Of a DNA stretch of 64,000 bases, positions 1 to 7,938 are shown in pieces. The notes under the pieces are model-generated. The model searched no databases and had not been told where the DNA came from. It was given only the letters and a program-made list of their open reading frames with translations. The stretch is from contig NZ_LT669941.1 of the NCBI RefSeq assembly GCF_900128505.1, forward strand, positions 3,280,420 to 3,344,419. Direction: 5' to 3'. Both the position numbers and the translations under genes were made by a program. The stretch is from Parabacteroides timonensis. Its GTDB lineage: Bacteria > Bacteroidota > Bacteroidia > Bacteroidales > Tannerellaceae. Position 1 is the stretch's first letter. The number at the start of each line of letters is the position of its first letter.

Positions 1-307
1 CAGCCACATCCGCAGCGATGATGGCAGAAACTTCAGCCGCCTTTGCAGCATCGATAATCTCACGCATCAATGCCAGGTCTTCCCCGTAAATAACGGTATT
101 GACAGTCAGATAACTTTTGATACCATGTTCTTTACAAATGGAAACGATCTTACGCAAATCGTCGGTGGTGAAATTGTTGGAAGAGCGCGAACGCATATTC
201 AGTCCTTCAATACCGAAATAGATGGAGTCGGCGCCTCCCTGGATAGCTGCCATCAACGACTCGTACGAGCCGACCGGAGCCATTATTTCAAATTCTTTTT
301 CGTTCAA
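1..307 (-). CDS. Peptidase U32 family protein, N-terminal part (cut by window edge)
   Basis: About 102 N-terminal residues are visible; the rest lies before the window. After a short lead the protein reads MAPVGSYESLMAAIQGGAD and then SIYFGIEGLNMR, the opening beta strand and helix typical of U32 family (collagenase-like / tRNA hydroxylation TrhP-like) proteins. Members act on protein or RNA as part of RNA modification; the exact role cannot be set from this fragment. I prefer the TTG start at 307 over the ATG at 283: the ATG would remove the first strand of the fold, and a diverged copy of the leader near 2919-2990 keeps the TTGARCGAAAAAGA start context. A -7 promoter box lies just upstream at 335-342. 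Family assignment is firm; substrate unknown. Confidence 0.8.
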   Translation of the reverse strand, partial: MNEKEFEIMAPVGSYESLMAAIQGGADSIYFGIEGLNMRSRSSNNFTTDDLRKIVSICKEHGIKSYLTVNTVIYGEDLALMREIIDAAKAAEVSAIIAADVA

Positions 308-334
308 AGCTGTTTGGTTTTAAATTAGAAACCA

Positions 335-342
335 CAAAGATA
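335..342 (-). promoter_or_regulatory. -7 promoter box of the U32 gene
   Basis: Read on the minus strand this is TATCTTTG, a full match to the Bacteroidetes -7 consensus TAnnTTTG. It would place transcription start near 328, about 20 bases before the TTG start at 307. No clear -33 TTTG is seen. The same box is kept in the duplicated leader in front of the TPR gene. Confidence 0.5.
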
Positions 343-414
343 CGGCTTTCTTCGCATACTTCTAAGATAAAAGGGGTTAACTTTTAACTCGTTGCCGGAT
401 ACATTTCTATCGGA

Positions 415-1611
415 TCAACGCAGATGATAGATCGTAACCAACGGATTCGAATCTTCCGTTACCTCTTGCAACACCGGGTGTTTCTTCAAGTCCGGATATT
501 TCTCTTTCAGATATTCAATCTCCACAGCCGTATTAAACTGTATCATCAGCTTTTTAGCCGGATAAGAAAAATAAGGCCAGACGGGAAGACCGCCATCCGT
601 TTCATTACGGATACCAATACCGGTCAATGCCCTGTTGTATTTGAATAGTTCCATGCCGTCGATAGTTGATGTTTCACGGCTCAACGCACCGGTCGCCTTA
701 TCCAGACTGTATAAAAAGAATTTAGATTGGTCGGAGCTTTGGAAGCATTTAACAAAATAAGAGTGGGGCGTTTCGAAGATATTGAAGATGCCGTATGTAC
801 CGTCGACAGACGCATTTCCGGTTTTAGACGAACGCATCTCTTTTTCCTCCGAAGCAGAATAACCGTTGTCGATAAGGAAAGCCGGCGAGATAGTCTTCGC
901 ATTCACGTTCCAAACAGTATCCGTCCCTTCCGAATAGCAAAGCCAACCATCCATACTTCCATTATATATCCATGCTTTCAGGCTCGTTTCCTCCAACGGC
1001 ATTAAATTCATATTCCCGATCGTCGGACAAAGCGCGATCGTATCATCCGTAGCCCAGTTAAAGATTCCCAGACTGAACATCCCCGGAACATTCAACGGGA
1101 TATACATTCGTCCTAATTCAGCCATCGTGTTCGGGCCAACGGAAAGTTGATAAGAATAAGGACGCAGGTTGGTTACTTTCTTGATAAACTCTCCATAAAA
1201 AGAGTAGAAAGAGGTGGAAAAGTATTCGCTGACACAGAAAAGGCGGTTCTCTTCATCGATAGTAAGCGATATGATCTGTCCCGTCTCTCCCGGGCCGTTT
1301 CCGGTCTTTGCCACAGTACGAAGGTAATGCCCTTTGCGGTCGAACTGCAAAATACCGTCCTGCCGGGTGGAATAGATAAATATGTATTCATCGGAAACAC
1401 ACATATCCAATATATTGGCGATCAAAGACTCGTCGGTCAGTTCCAGGGGAACGTATTCGATCGATTCTATTTCGTCTACTATTTCCACCTGCCCGGAAGC
1501 AAAACTTTTTGCCGTCAGATCGATCTGAAGTAATTCGCCAGAAGACTGTTTCGATCCGCATCCGGTAAAAATAAGAGTGGCTATTATAAGCCCGAACAAT
1601 ACCTTTTTCAT
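415..1611 (-). CDS. 6-bladed beta-propeller lipoprotein
   Basis: This 398-residue protein starts with a lipoprotein signal peptide (lipobox FTGC, Cys18), so it is probably anchored in the envelope. It carries the hallmark of the Bacteroidetes 6-bladed beta-propeller family (DUF5128/BF3164-like): ILQFDRKGHYLRTVAKTG followed by NGPGE near residues 85-105, then repeating strand-turn blades, and a conserved ending with PLVTIYHLR. Ligand and role are unknown; relatives are often next to regulators or outer-membrane transport genes. It is a clear paralogue of the protein at 6628-7842, sharing the N-terminal I(E)YVPLELTD segment, the propeller signature and the C-terminal YHL end. It lies 65 bases downstream of the TPR gene on the same strand and may share its transcript. 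Confidence 0.85.
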   Translation of the reverse strand: MKKVLFGLIIATLIFTGCGSKQSSGELLQIDLTAKSFASGQVEIVDEIESIEYVPLELTDESLIANILDMCVSDEYIFIYSTRQDGILQFDRKGHYLRTVAKTGNGPGETGQIISLTIDEENRLFCVSEYFSTSFYSFYGEFIKKVTNLRPYSYQLSVGPNTMAELGRMYIPLNVPGMFSLGIFNWATDDTIALCPTIGNMNLMPLEETSLKAWIYNGSMDGWLCYSEGTDTVWNVNAKTISPAFLIDNGYSASEEKEMRSSKTGNASVDGTYGIFNIFETPHSYFVKCFQSSDQSKFFLYSLDKATGALSRETSTIDGMELFKYNRALTGIGIRNETDGGLPVWPYFSYPAKKLMIQFNTAVEIEYLKEKYPDLKKHPVLQEVTEDSNPLVTIYHLR

Positions 1612-1676
1612 ACGCTTTTTTCAGACAAAAGTAGGAGAATGCCTCTTTTCACGGTTTCACATCAGTTCACATCTAC

Positions 1677-2909
1677 TTAAAAATCACGAATAAAGGCATC
1701 GCAAAGCTCCGGTGTCCCCTTTTCTCCCGTCACTTTCTGGTAGAGTCGGACACGGCGCATCGAAATAGCCTGATTCGTACAACAAAGCAACATGGCTATT
1801 ACTGAAGGGGGAACATCCATTTTGATCAGGCAACACATGCGCCACTCCTGTTCACTCAACTTCGGTATCTTCCTTTTCAGCCGTTCACGAAATTCGGGAT
1901 AGGCACTGTTCACTGCCTGCAATAACTCTTCCCAATCTTTGGGGACGGGTTTCCATTCTTCTTTTCTGTGGAAACGCTGATACACTTCGGATGATTGGAA
2001 TTCAGCTTCAGACAATGCAACGATGGTCTTCCTCTTCCAGTAACGGAAATATCCCCAGATCCCGATACCGCAAAAGATCGACAGGGTGATCCAGATGTAA
2101 ATATGTCCTTTTTGTGTCTTTTGGGCATTCGATAAACGGTTCTCCCACATTTTCTGTTCCGAAGTAAAAAGGAGCTGGGCTATCTGGTTCTGCTCCTTTT
2201 CCTGTCGCAGGGTGGATAAATAATGGTAATAGTTTTTGCGATAGAAGTCTGCCTGCAAACTATCTCCACGACTTTCGGCAATCCGGGACAGAGAAATATA
2301 TAAATGTGGATGGGAAGAAGGCACATGACTCAAATTGTTCCCGGCTTCTTCCAATCGGCCAAGAGAAATCTGCAGATCAGCCAGAGCCAGATAGAGTTCT
2401 GCTTTCACCTCTTCGGAGACTCCTTGTCCGAGTTCTGCTTTCAATAATATTTCGGCCTCTTCACTATTTCCTCTCTGTTGTAAAATCTTTGCCTGCCCGA
2501 TCCGGTAACCGCCCATCTGATAGTAATAAAAGGCACTGTCTGCTTCTCCCGACAGCCTATAAACGTCACCCATATCCCGGTAAATCGCCATTCGTAACGA
2601 GTCGCCGGTTATTTGTCCTGCGTAACACAAAGCTCTTTTCCCGCTTTGCAACGCCTCTTGTTTTAAAGATTGATTCCGGAAAATTCCTCCCATCCCCTGG
2701 TAAGCGAAAGAGAGAGCCACGCTATCTTCCTCCCTTTCAGCCAGACTGATTGCCTGCCGATATGTATCCAATGCCGGTAGGAATTGCAATCTGTCTCCAT
2801 AGAAAGCAGCCTGCCGGAGAAGTTCCCGGGTAGTGACTACTTCTTTCCGTCCGCCGGAAGAGCAGGCTACAAGAAGATAAATGAAAAAGATTATTCCTGT
2901 TTTATACAT
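1677..2909 (-). CDS. TPR lipoprotein/membrane protein with C-terminal regulator-like domain
   Basis: A 410-residue protein with a lipoprotein-like signal (LLVACSS, Cys16), tetratricopeptide-like helical repeats over about residues 25-230, a coiled stretch, one transmembrane helix near residues 270-290 (WITLSIFCGIGIWGYF) and a cytoplasmic C-terminal domain of about 100 residues. The last part, LSEQEWRMCCLIKMDVPPS to the end, resembles the helical DNA-binding-like tail of Bacteroidetes TPR regulators (LuxR-like spacing) but I see no textbook helix-turn-helix. The layout suggests an envelope sensor passing a signal inward. It is read together with the downstream propeller lipoprotein. Its promoter is a diverged copy of the U32 promoter (see 2919-2990). 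Function is unproven. Confidence 0.7.
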   Translation of the reverse strand: MYKTGIIFFIYLLVACSSGGRKEVVTTRELLRQAAFYGDRLQFLPALDTYRQAISLAEREEDSVALSFAYQGMGGIFRNQSLKQEALQSGKRALCYAGQITGDSLRMAIYRDMGDVYRLSGEADSAFYYYQMGGYRIGQAKILQQRGNSEEAEILLKAELGQGVSEEVKAELYLALADLQISLGRLEEAGNNLSHVPSSHPHLYISLSRIAESRGDSLQADFYRKNYYHYLSTLRQEKEQNQIAQLLFTSEQKMWENRLSNAQKTQKGHIYIWITLSIFCGIGIWGYFRYWKRKTIVALSEAEFQSSEVYQRFHRKEEWKPVPKDWEELLQAVNSAYPEFRERLKRKIPKLSEQEWRMCCLIKMDVPPSVIAMLLCCTNQAISMRRVRLYQKVTGEKGTPELCDAFIRDF

Positions 2910-2918
2910 TATCTATTG

Positions 2919-2990
2919 GTTCAAAATCTTTTTCGCTCAATACTGTTTGATTTTCAGATTAGAAGTAACAAAGATAAAACTTTCTTCTTA
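2919..2990 (-). promoter_or_regulatory. Promoter/leader of the TPR gene, a diverged copy of 286-357
   Basis: This segment holds a TATCTTTG -7 box (minus strand, 2976 to 2969) and resembles positions 286-357 in front of and across the start of the U32 gene over about 72 bases with one small indel; by eye roughly three quarters of bases agree. It even keeps the first U32 codons (TTGAGCGAAAAAGATTTTGA), here followed by a stop. It is a relic of the U32 start now serving the TPR gene. Confidence 0.65.
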
Positions 2991-3028
2991 TTCCCGGCAT
3001 TCGGTATGATTACTTTTCATCCCTGCCT

Positions 3029-3158
3029 GTGTCCCCGCAATTTCCTCGGCAGGGAACTCCAGTTTCCCAGGCAGGGAACGCGCGTTTCTTCCGCAGGAAA
3101 TTCCAGTTCCCTGCGGAGGGAACTGCAGTTTCCAAAGCGAGGAACTACGAGGAAACTG
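3029..3158. repeat. Intergenic array 1: 22-23 bp period, inverted-repeat units
   Basis: Units begin at about 3029, 3052, 3074, 3096, 3118 and 3141, giving spacings of 23, 22, 22, 22 and 23 bases. Each is a degenerate dyad of the form GGGAAC-N4-GTTTCC followed by a spacer of about 6 bases ending in GCA or GGA. The array fills the gap between the 3' end of blaR1 and the promoter of the TPR gene, so it is in minus-strand transcripts reading out of blaR1. The units resemble array 2 at 17005-17139. No coding function is seen. Confidence 0.8.
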
Positions 3159-3239
3159 TAATCAATTGACAATAAAACGCTTAAAACAAAAAGAGGATAT
3201 CCCTTAAAAAGATATCCTCTCATACTATCCTTACTAAAA

Positions 3240-5111
3240 TTACTTCCCTGCCCGATCCAACACCTCCGGCACGATCATGCTATCATAACCTTTTGTTGCC
3301 AGATGGGACTTTACGACAGCGAGATAACTCTCCGGGACATTTTTTTGAGCCGGCTGAATTACAATATCCCTCACATGTTTTCCTATTTTTCCCAGAGCTT
3401 CATCAATCATTCCCAAACCTATGACCACCATATAATTCCTCTTATTCTTTTCAGAAGTATCATAGGATAACAAAGGTTTCCTTTCATTAAAGTAGGAAAT
3501 CGAAAAAGCATAAGCCGTGTTGCCTTCTTCAGAGGATAACTCATAATAGAAAGGAGGTGAAGGGATGATTTCGCCATCCGTATTTTTATAATAGGTGAAT
3601 AATTCCACTACTTCCCCTTTTGCATCTGCCAGATCCGCCTTACGCACGGCACCACGGACGGCACGGTTTCTCAGTTTTACGTATTCGTCAAAGAATATCT
3701 TCTTTCCGTTTACAGTATAATAAGCAACAATCATTGTTTGCTCTCTCAGGTCTTTTTTAAAGTTTTTAGGGTCACCGATGTAGAAAAGGATAGGAACGTT
3801 TTCTACGCCCACCTTTGCCTGTTGCTGCATGAAACCGTCTTTCACCACTTTCAGGATATTAGTCGTTGCTATCGGAGGAGCTCCCGCATCAATGTAAGAA
3901 TAGAATGCTATCGGCTTATCTTTCGCAGAAGCAAATATATTCGTCAATTTCTCCGACAGATTATCGACAGTAGCATACTTATTATTCAGAAGTATCTGCC
4001 CCAATGAGTTAACAAACAGATCCTGCCTGTCTGTCTCTTCATTCAGGAAACGAGACATGTACTCCTGCGAAGGGTTCTGTATATTCTCCTTTTCATTTAG
4101 GTACTTATCCAGCTCTGTCCGAAAGAATTCCCTCACATCCTGCTGTTCGTTCAGAGGAGTTTCCTTATCTTTGCTTTGGATAAGCGTTTCCAACTGCCGG
4201 TTCACTTCCGGGCGGGCAAAAGCATTGAGGACGATAAGTCCCACAGGGACCAGGAGCAGTAGCTTCAACCGGGCCCAATTCTTTGATTTACCTTTTAACA
4301 TCATAGTAATACGTTTTTTAATTTTACTGTGATTGAAGCTGTTGGCAAGAGTGTAGAGGCTGGAGCCGACAGCTTTTTTCACGAGCAATAGTTGATATTT
4401 AGTTGCATCGATGCCTTGATTGAGCACGCCTTTATCGGCCTGGTATTCGTGTATTTCCTTCAATTCCCTTTTCAGCAACCAGACAGCCGGATTAAACCAG
4501 TGAAGTAGCAGAATGATCTCCATAAAGATAAGGTCGATGGAATGACGATATTGAAGATGCATCTTCTCATGTGTCAGGATTTCATCCGAATACTTCATAT
4601 AATCTTCTTCAGAAAGAATAATATATCTCCCCCAACTGAACGGGGAAACAGGAGATGGAAACAAGATCAGCGTGTAGTTCCCACATTTCGTTTTATGTCC
4701 CTGGCGGGTAATTTCCAGCATCTTACGGAAAGAGACCAGGGTTATTAACAGGCAGACGGTACAGCCCAGAAGATAAGAAAGACCGATCAATTGTCCCCAG
4801 TCTATTGTATAAGCCGGTTCCTCAGCGGAAATAACCCGTTCTTCACCATAGCCTTCAGGGAAAGATGTTTCGACCAGCGGAGCATTTCCGGCGATGATCT
4901 TTTCCAATTCGATAATCGGTTGCTGGATAAACAGAGGCTTTGATGTTTCGAGCTTTACAAAAGGCATTAACATACAGACCACTATTCCACCCAACAACAC
5001 CCACCTGTTGAAACGGAAAAAGGTGTCATTACTGAGCAAAGCCTTGAACCCAAGGTAAAATAAGGTCAGGCAGATGGTAGATTTCAATATGTACAGAAGT
5101 AAAGCTCCCAT
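3240..5111 (-). CDS. blaR1: BlaR1-type M56 sensor metallopeptidase
   Basis: A 623-residue membrane protein of the M56 family, which senses an envelope signal and inactivates the BlaI repressor. Transmembrane segments lie near residues 4-22, 34-50, 108-128 and 285-303. The zinc motif HExxH is seen as HEKMH in LTHEKMHLQYRH (about residue 182). The periplasmic C-terminal half (about 305-623) is not a penicillin-binding domain: SxxK and KTG motifs were not seen. Two stretches (about 365-435 and 580-620) look faintly like the ExbD/TolR periplasmic fold, which is inference only. It begins 11 bases after blaI and is surely its partner. No beta-lactamase gene is adjacent, so the target could be a different stress gene. 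Confidence 0.88.
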   Translation of the reverse strand: MGALLLYILKSTICLTLFYLGFKALLSNDTFFRFNRWVLLGGIVVCMLMPFVKLETSKPLFIQQPIIELEKIIAGNAPLVETSFPEGYGEERVISAEEPAYTIDWGQLIGLSYLLGCTVCLLITLVSFRKMLEITRQGHKTKCGNYTLILFPSPVSPFSWGRYIILSEEDYMKYSDEILTHEKMHLQYRHSIDLIFMEIILLLHWFNPAVWLLKRELKEIHEYQADKGVLNQGIDATKYQLLLVKKAVGSSLYTLANSFNHSKIKKRITMMLKGKSKNWARLKLLLLVPVGLIVLNAFARPEVNRQLETLIQSKDKETPLNEQQDVREFFRTELDKYLNEKENIQNPSQEYMSRFLNEETDRQDLFVNSLGQILLNNKYATVDNLSEKLTNIFASAKDKPIAFYSYIDAGAPPIATTNILKVVKDGFMQQQAKVGVENVPILFYIGDPKNFKKDLREQTMIVAYYTVNGKKIFFDEYVKLRNRAVRGAVRKADLADAKGEVVELFTYYKNTDGEIIPSPPFYYELSSEEGNTAYAFSISYFNERKPLLSYDTSEKNKRNYMVVIGLGMIDEALGKIGKHVRDIVIQPAQKNVPESYLAVVKSHLATKGYDSMIVPEVLDRAGK

Positions 5112-5122
5112 AGTAAACGTTT

Positions 5123-5479
5123 TTACTTGTTCTTGATCTGTTGTATCAATTCCTGCAGTTCATCGAGTGTCAAAGCTTCTTCCTCTATCAATGTAGAGAC
5201 CACACGAGTGTAAGAGTTGTCGAAATATTTATCGACCACCTGCTTCAGTGTCTTTTTCCTGTATTCGTCTTCCGAGACCAAAGCATAATACTGGTGGGTA
5301 TTTCCAAAGGCCTTGTAACCGATATATCCTTTCTCCTCCAAAGTACGGACAATAGTCGAAAGGGTATTGTAATGCGGCTTGGGCTCTTCCTGTAAGTCGA
5401 GCAATTCGCGGACAAACAAAGGTCCTTTCGCCCAAAAGTAACCTAATATTTCTTCTTCTTTTGCAGTTAATCGTATCAT
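5123..5479 (-). CDS. blaI: BlaI/MecI family transcriptional repressor
   Basis: A winged-helix repressor of 118 residues from the ATG at 5479 (MIRLTAKEEEILGYFWAKGP). A start ten codons upstream is possible but would place the start closer to the promoter and adds residues the family lacks. The DNA-binding helices cover about residues 5-70 (VRELLDL, TLSTIVRTLEEKGYI) and the C-terminal helices form the dimer part that BlaR1 signalling destroys. It is the first gene of a blaI-blaR1 operon, and the operator just upstream suggests autorepression. Confidence 0.92.
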   Translation of the reverse strand: MIRLTAKEEEILGYFWAKGPLFVRELLDLQEEPKPHYNTLSTIVRTLEEKGYIGYKAFGNTHQYYALVSEDEYRKKTLKQVVDKYFDNSYTRVVSTLIEEEALTLDELQELIQQIKNK

Positions 5480-5506
5480 AATCTGTCGTTTTAATAAAGG
5501 AATGTC

Positions 5507-5537
5507 CAAATATAACTATATTTTCCAGTAATACAAC
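5507..5537 (-). promoter_or_regulatory. blaI-blaR1 promoter
   Basis: On the minus strand GTTG (plus 5537-5534) is followed after 19 bases by TATATTTG (5514-5507), a near-complete Bacteroidetes -33/-7 promoter. Predicted transcription start is near 5500, about 20 bases before the blaI ATG. The -33 element overlaps the first operator dyad. Confidence 0.7.
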
Positions 5538-5573
5538 TATAATACATAGTTAATCTACTATAATTCGTAGTAG
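5535..5573. promoter_or_regulatory. Probable BlaI operator: two dyads
   Basis: Two inverted repeats stand side by side: AACTAT-N5-ATAGTT at 5535-5551 and CTACTA-N7-TAGTAG at 5555-5573. The words resemble the TACTA/TAGTA half-sites bound by BlaI/MecI repressors. The first overlaps the -33 box of the blaI promoter, the expected place for repression. Confidence 0.7.
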
Positions 5574-5598
5574 TATTATCATTAGAGGCCAGGACACC

Positions 5599-6360
5599 CT
5601 AAATTAATCCCCAATGGGATGCCACTGTAATTGCTTCAATACAATTCTCGACCTCCAATTTTTGGAATATATTCCTTTTATGAAACTTGATAGTATTCAC
5701 ATTCAACGACAACTCTTTGGCTATAGCCGTATTTGTATGCCCTTTGGAAGACAGTTGCAAAATAAGTTTCTCTTTAACTGTAAGAAGCGGCAAAATATTT
5801 TTGTACCAGAATCGCTCATTTTCCTGATATATGAATTGCTCCCCAGTATTGAAATTTTTAATGATAGTTTTATTTTTGGTTTTCGAATATAACGGTGTCA
5901 CAACACATACTGCCAACCAAAGATCTCCATCCTCATTAATTATAAGCGGTATCAATCTTTGATTTACCCTGGTTACTTTTTTGTTTATATGCACCAGGTC
6001 GAAATCATACTCAATAGAATACATATACCGCTTTTCGATCGGAAGTTTATAGTAAAAGTCAAAACCGGCCTTATTGATTTCCAATAAACGTCGCAAATCA
6101 TTTTCAGGAATGACCCTGGTATAAAATGAGTACCCCCACTCAAGCACCTGCTCCACAGAGTAACCACATAAAAATAACTTATCAGGAGACACATAGATAA
6201 ATGCTTGTTTCAGGTAATCAATCACATACAAAGAGTGATTCAAGGTACATGCCATACGATGAACAATATCCATACTGTTCTTCATCTTTTCATCCAAATC
6301 ACCATCAATCTTTGGCCTCTTAACAGGATCAAAAAACTTCTCTACACTAAATTCTTTCAT
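5599..6360 (-). CDS. LuxR-type transcriptional regulator with PAS-like N-terminus
   Basis: From the ATG at 6360 (MKEFSVEKFF) the protein has about 253 residues; an upstream start at 6405 is less likely. Residues about 30-170 look like a PAS fold (YVSPDKLFLCGYSVEQVLEW, then FYTRVIPENDLRRLL), and the C-terminal 60 residues are a LuxR/GerE helix-turn-helix: LTVKEKLILQLSSKGHTNTA and IAKELSLNVNTIKFHKRNIF. This arrangement is common in Bacteroidetes regulators. It is transcribed away from the propeller lipoprotein at 6628, a natural candidate target. Base composition is clearly more AT-rich than in dusB or blaR1, as in its divergent neighbour, hinting that the pair arrived together. Confidence 0.85.
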   Translation of the reverse strand: MKEFSVEKFFDPVKRPKIDGDLDEKMKNSMDIVHRMACTLNHSLYVIDYLKQAFIYVSPDKLFLCGYSVEQVLEWGYSFYTRVIPENDLRRLLEINKAGFDFYYKLPIEKRYMYSIEYDFDLVHINKKVTRVNQRLIPLIINEDGDLWLAVCVVTPLYSKTKNKTIIKNFNTGEQFIYQENERFWYKNILPLLTVKEKLILQLSSKGHTNTAIAKELSLNVNTIKFHKRNIFQKLEVENCIEAITVASHWGLI

Positions 6361-6488
6361 GTCTTGTTTTTTATTGCCTGCTAAAAATACGAACATTATA
6401 ATCAATTTTACGACATCTTCTCACAAAAAAATGACTCACAAATAATTTCTCTACTCAAAAGTGTAGCTATTTATTATTCCTGTCATTA

Positions 6489-6496
6489 TATATTTG
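6489..6496 (+). promoter_or_regulatory. -7 box upstream of the second propeller gene
   Basis: TATATTTG matches the Bacteroidetes -7 consensus and points toward the gene at 6628, leaving a leader of about 125 bases. No good -33 box is visible 19-21 bases upstream, so the promoter may need an activator, possibly the divergent LuxR protein. Confidence 0.4.
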
Positions 6497-6627
6497 CGCA
6501 TAACTTAATCAAAAATCAGGGAATATATAAAAGGAATAGAATCATTATCTACTAATATTTTATCCACTGTCAGGAATCGGAAGTGACATATATGAAACTA
6601 AATATTAATAACGTAATACTATAAGAT

Positions 6628-7842
6628 ATGAAATTTAATAAAATTAAAATGTGTCCTATACTCATATTATCAATAATTACTATAGGATGTAATGAGGGGG
6701 TAGAAACTATAAAAAACAAGCTTGTCTCTATCGACGTTAAGGCTTATGTAAATTCTAATGATGCAATTTCTATTAAGAATGAAATTGAAAGAATAGAATA
6801 TATCCCGCTAGAATTAACCGATGACAATAGCTCAATGATCGGGCAAATAATGGATATAACCCTCACCGAAAATTATATATTTGTCTTATCTGACCCTACA
6901 TGCGGAGTTCTTCAATTTGATATAAAAGGGAATTTCATCAGGCAAGTAGCAAAATATGGACAAGGTCCTGGAGAACTTCTTTTTCCTATAAGCATGTATA
7001 CTGTAGAAGAAGACAGTAAACTATATATCACTGGAGCTTATCAGACAATAATATACAATTTTGATGGAAAATTCGAAGAAGCGTTCGACCGGGGAGGAAG
7101 AATGAGTTTTTACTCTTATCCTATTGGAGAAGGACGAGTCGTTGAAACTAGTTCTGATGGCATACCTTTTGAAGCAGAAGGACATTTTGGAATTGGCATA
7201 TTTAGCAATATGGGTAAAGGAGATACGATAATTATGAAAAACAATTTTTCAAATGACAAAATATCTTCATCAAAAGAATCTGGTTTTAAGCTAACAAGAT
7301 GTATACTTAGTGATTCGGGGGTATTGTTTTCAACAATGACAAACGATACTATTTATCGTTTGACTAAAGATACAATCATTCCAGCATTCTGCTGGCAGAG
7401 GAATCTAAGTGAAGAATCTTTAAAAAATTCATATTCACTCTTGAATTTTATACCGACAAATACAGAACTATTTCTTTACGACATAATAGAATTTCCTAAA
7501 TCTATTTGCTTTAGATATGTATATAATGAGAAATCATACATAATGCTTTATGATAAGCAGAGTGGTAAAATATCATCAACACCCACTCCTTATAAAATGA
7601 ATGAGATTTCAGATGTTGATTTTTGGATGACGATGTGGGGAATAAATAATGATATAGACAATGGTTTACCTATTGCTCCGTTACATTGGTATAATAATAA
7701 GAAAATATCTATACAATGCACTCCTGCTTCAACCATTGATTATCTGCGAGATAAAGGAATGCTTAAAGCAGCTCCCAATATTCTAAAAAAGATAAATGGA
7801 GATGATAATCCCATTGTCATATTGTATCACTTAAAATACTAA
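6628..7842 (+). CDS. 6-bladed beta-propeller lipoprotein (AT-rich paralogue)
   Basis: 404 residues with a lipoprotein signal (TIGCNEG, Cys21) and the same family features as the protein at 415-1611: IEYIPLELTD near residue 55, VLQFDIKGNFIRQVAKYG plus QGPGEL near 92-115, and the ending NPIVILYHLKY. Codons are strongly AT-biased (many AAA, ATA, AAT), unlike the GC-richer first paralogue, so this copy was probably acquired separately and is not a recent local duplicate. It faces the LuxR regulator across a 267-base divergent intergenic region. Ligand and function are unknown. Confidence 0.85.
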   Translation: MKFNKIKMCPILILSIITIGCNEGVETIKNKLVSIDVKAYVNSNDAISIKNEIERIEYIPLELTDDNSSMIGQIMDITLTENYIFVLSDPTCGVLQFDIKGNFIRQVAKYGQGPGELLFPISMYTVEEDSKLYITGAYQTIIYNFDGKFEEAFDRGGRMSFYSYPIGEGRVVETSSDGIPFEAEGHFGIGIFSNMGKGDTIIMKNNFSNDKISSSKESGFKLTRCILSDSGVLFSTMTNDTIYRLTKDTIIPAFCWQRNLSEESLKNSYSLLNFIPTNTELFLYDIIEFPKSICFRYVYNEKSYIMLYDKQSGKISSTPTPYKMNEISDVDFWMTMWGINNDIDNGLPIAPLHWYNNKKISIQCTPASTIDYLRDKGMLKAAPNILKKINGDDNPIVILYHLKY

Positions 7843-7911
7843 CTATGATTAATTGGATACAATTACCTTGATTGCCGACAATTCCATCATCATTCTTCGC
7901 GGAAAAAGCAG

Positions 7912-7919
7912 TACTTTTG
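7912..7919 (+). promoter_or_regulatory. -7 box of dusB
   Basis: TACTTTTG fits TAnnTTTG and lies 19 bases before the dusB ATG, predicting a very short leader. The -33 region is not recognisable. Confidence 0.45.
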
Positions 7920-7938
7920 CAGTCTATAATAAGAAGGT

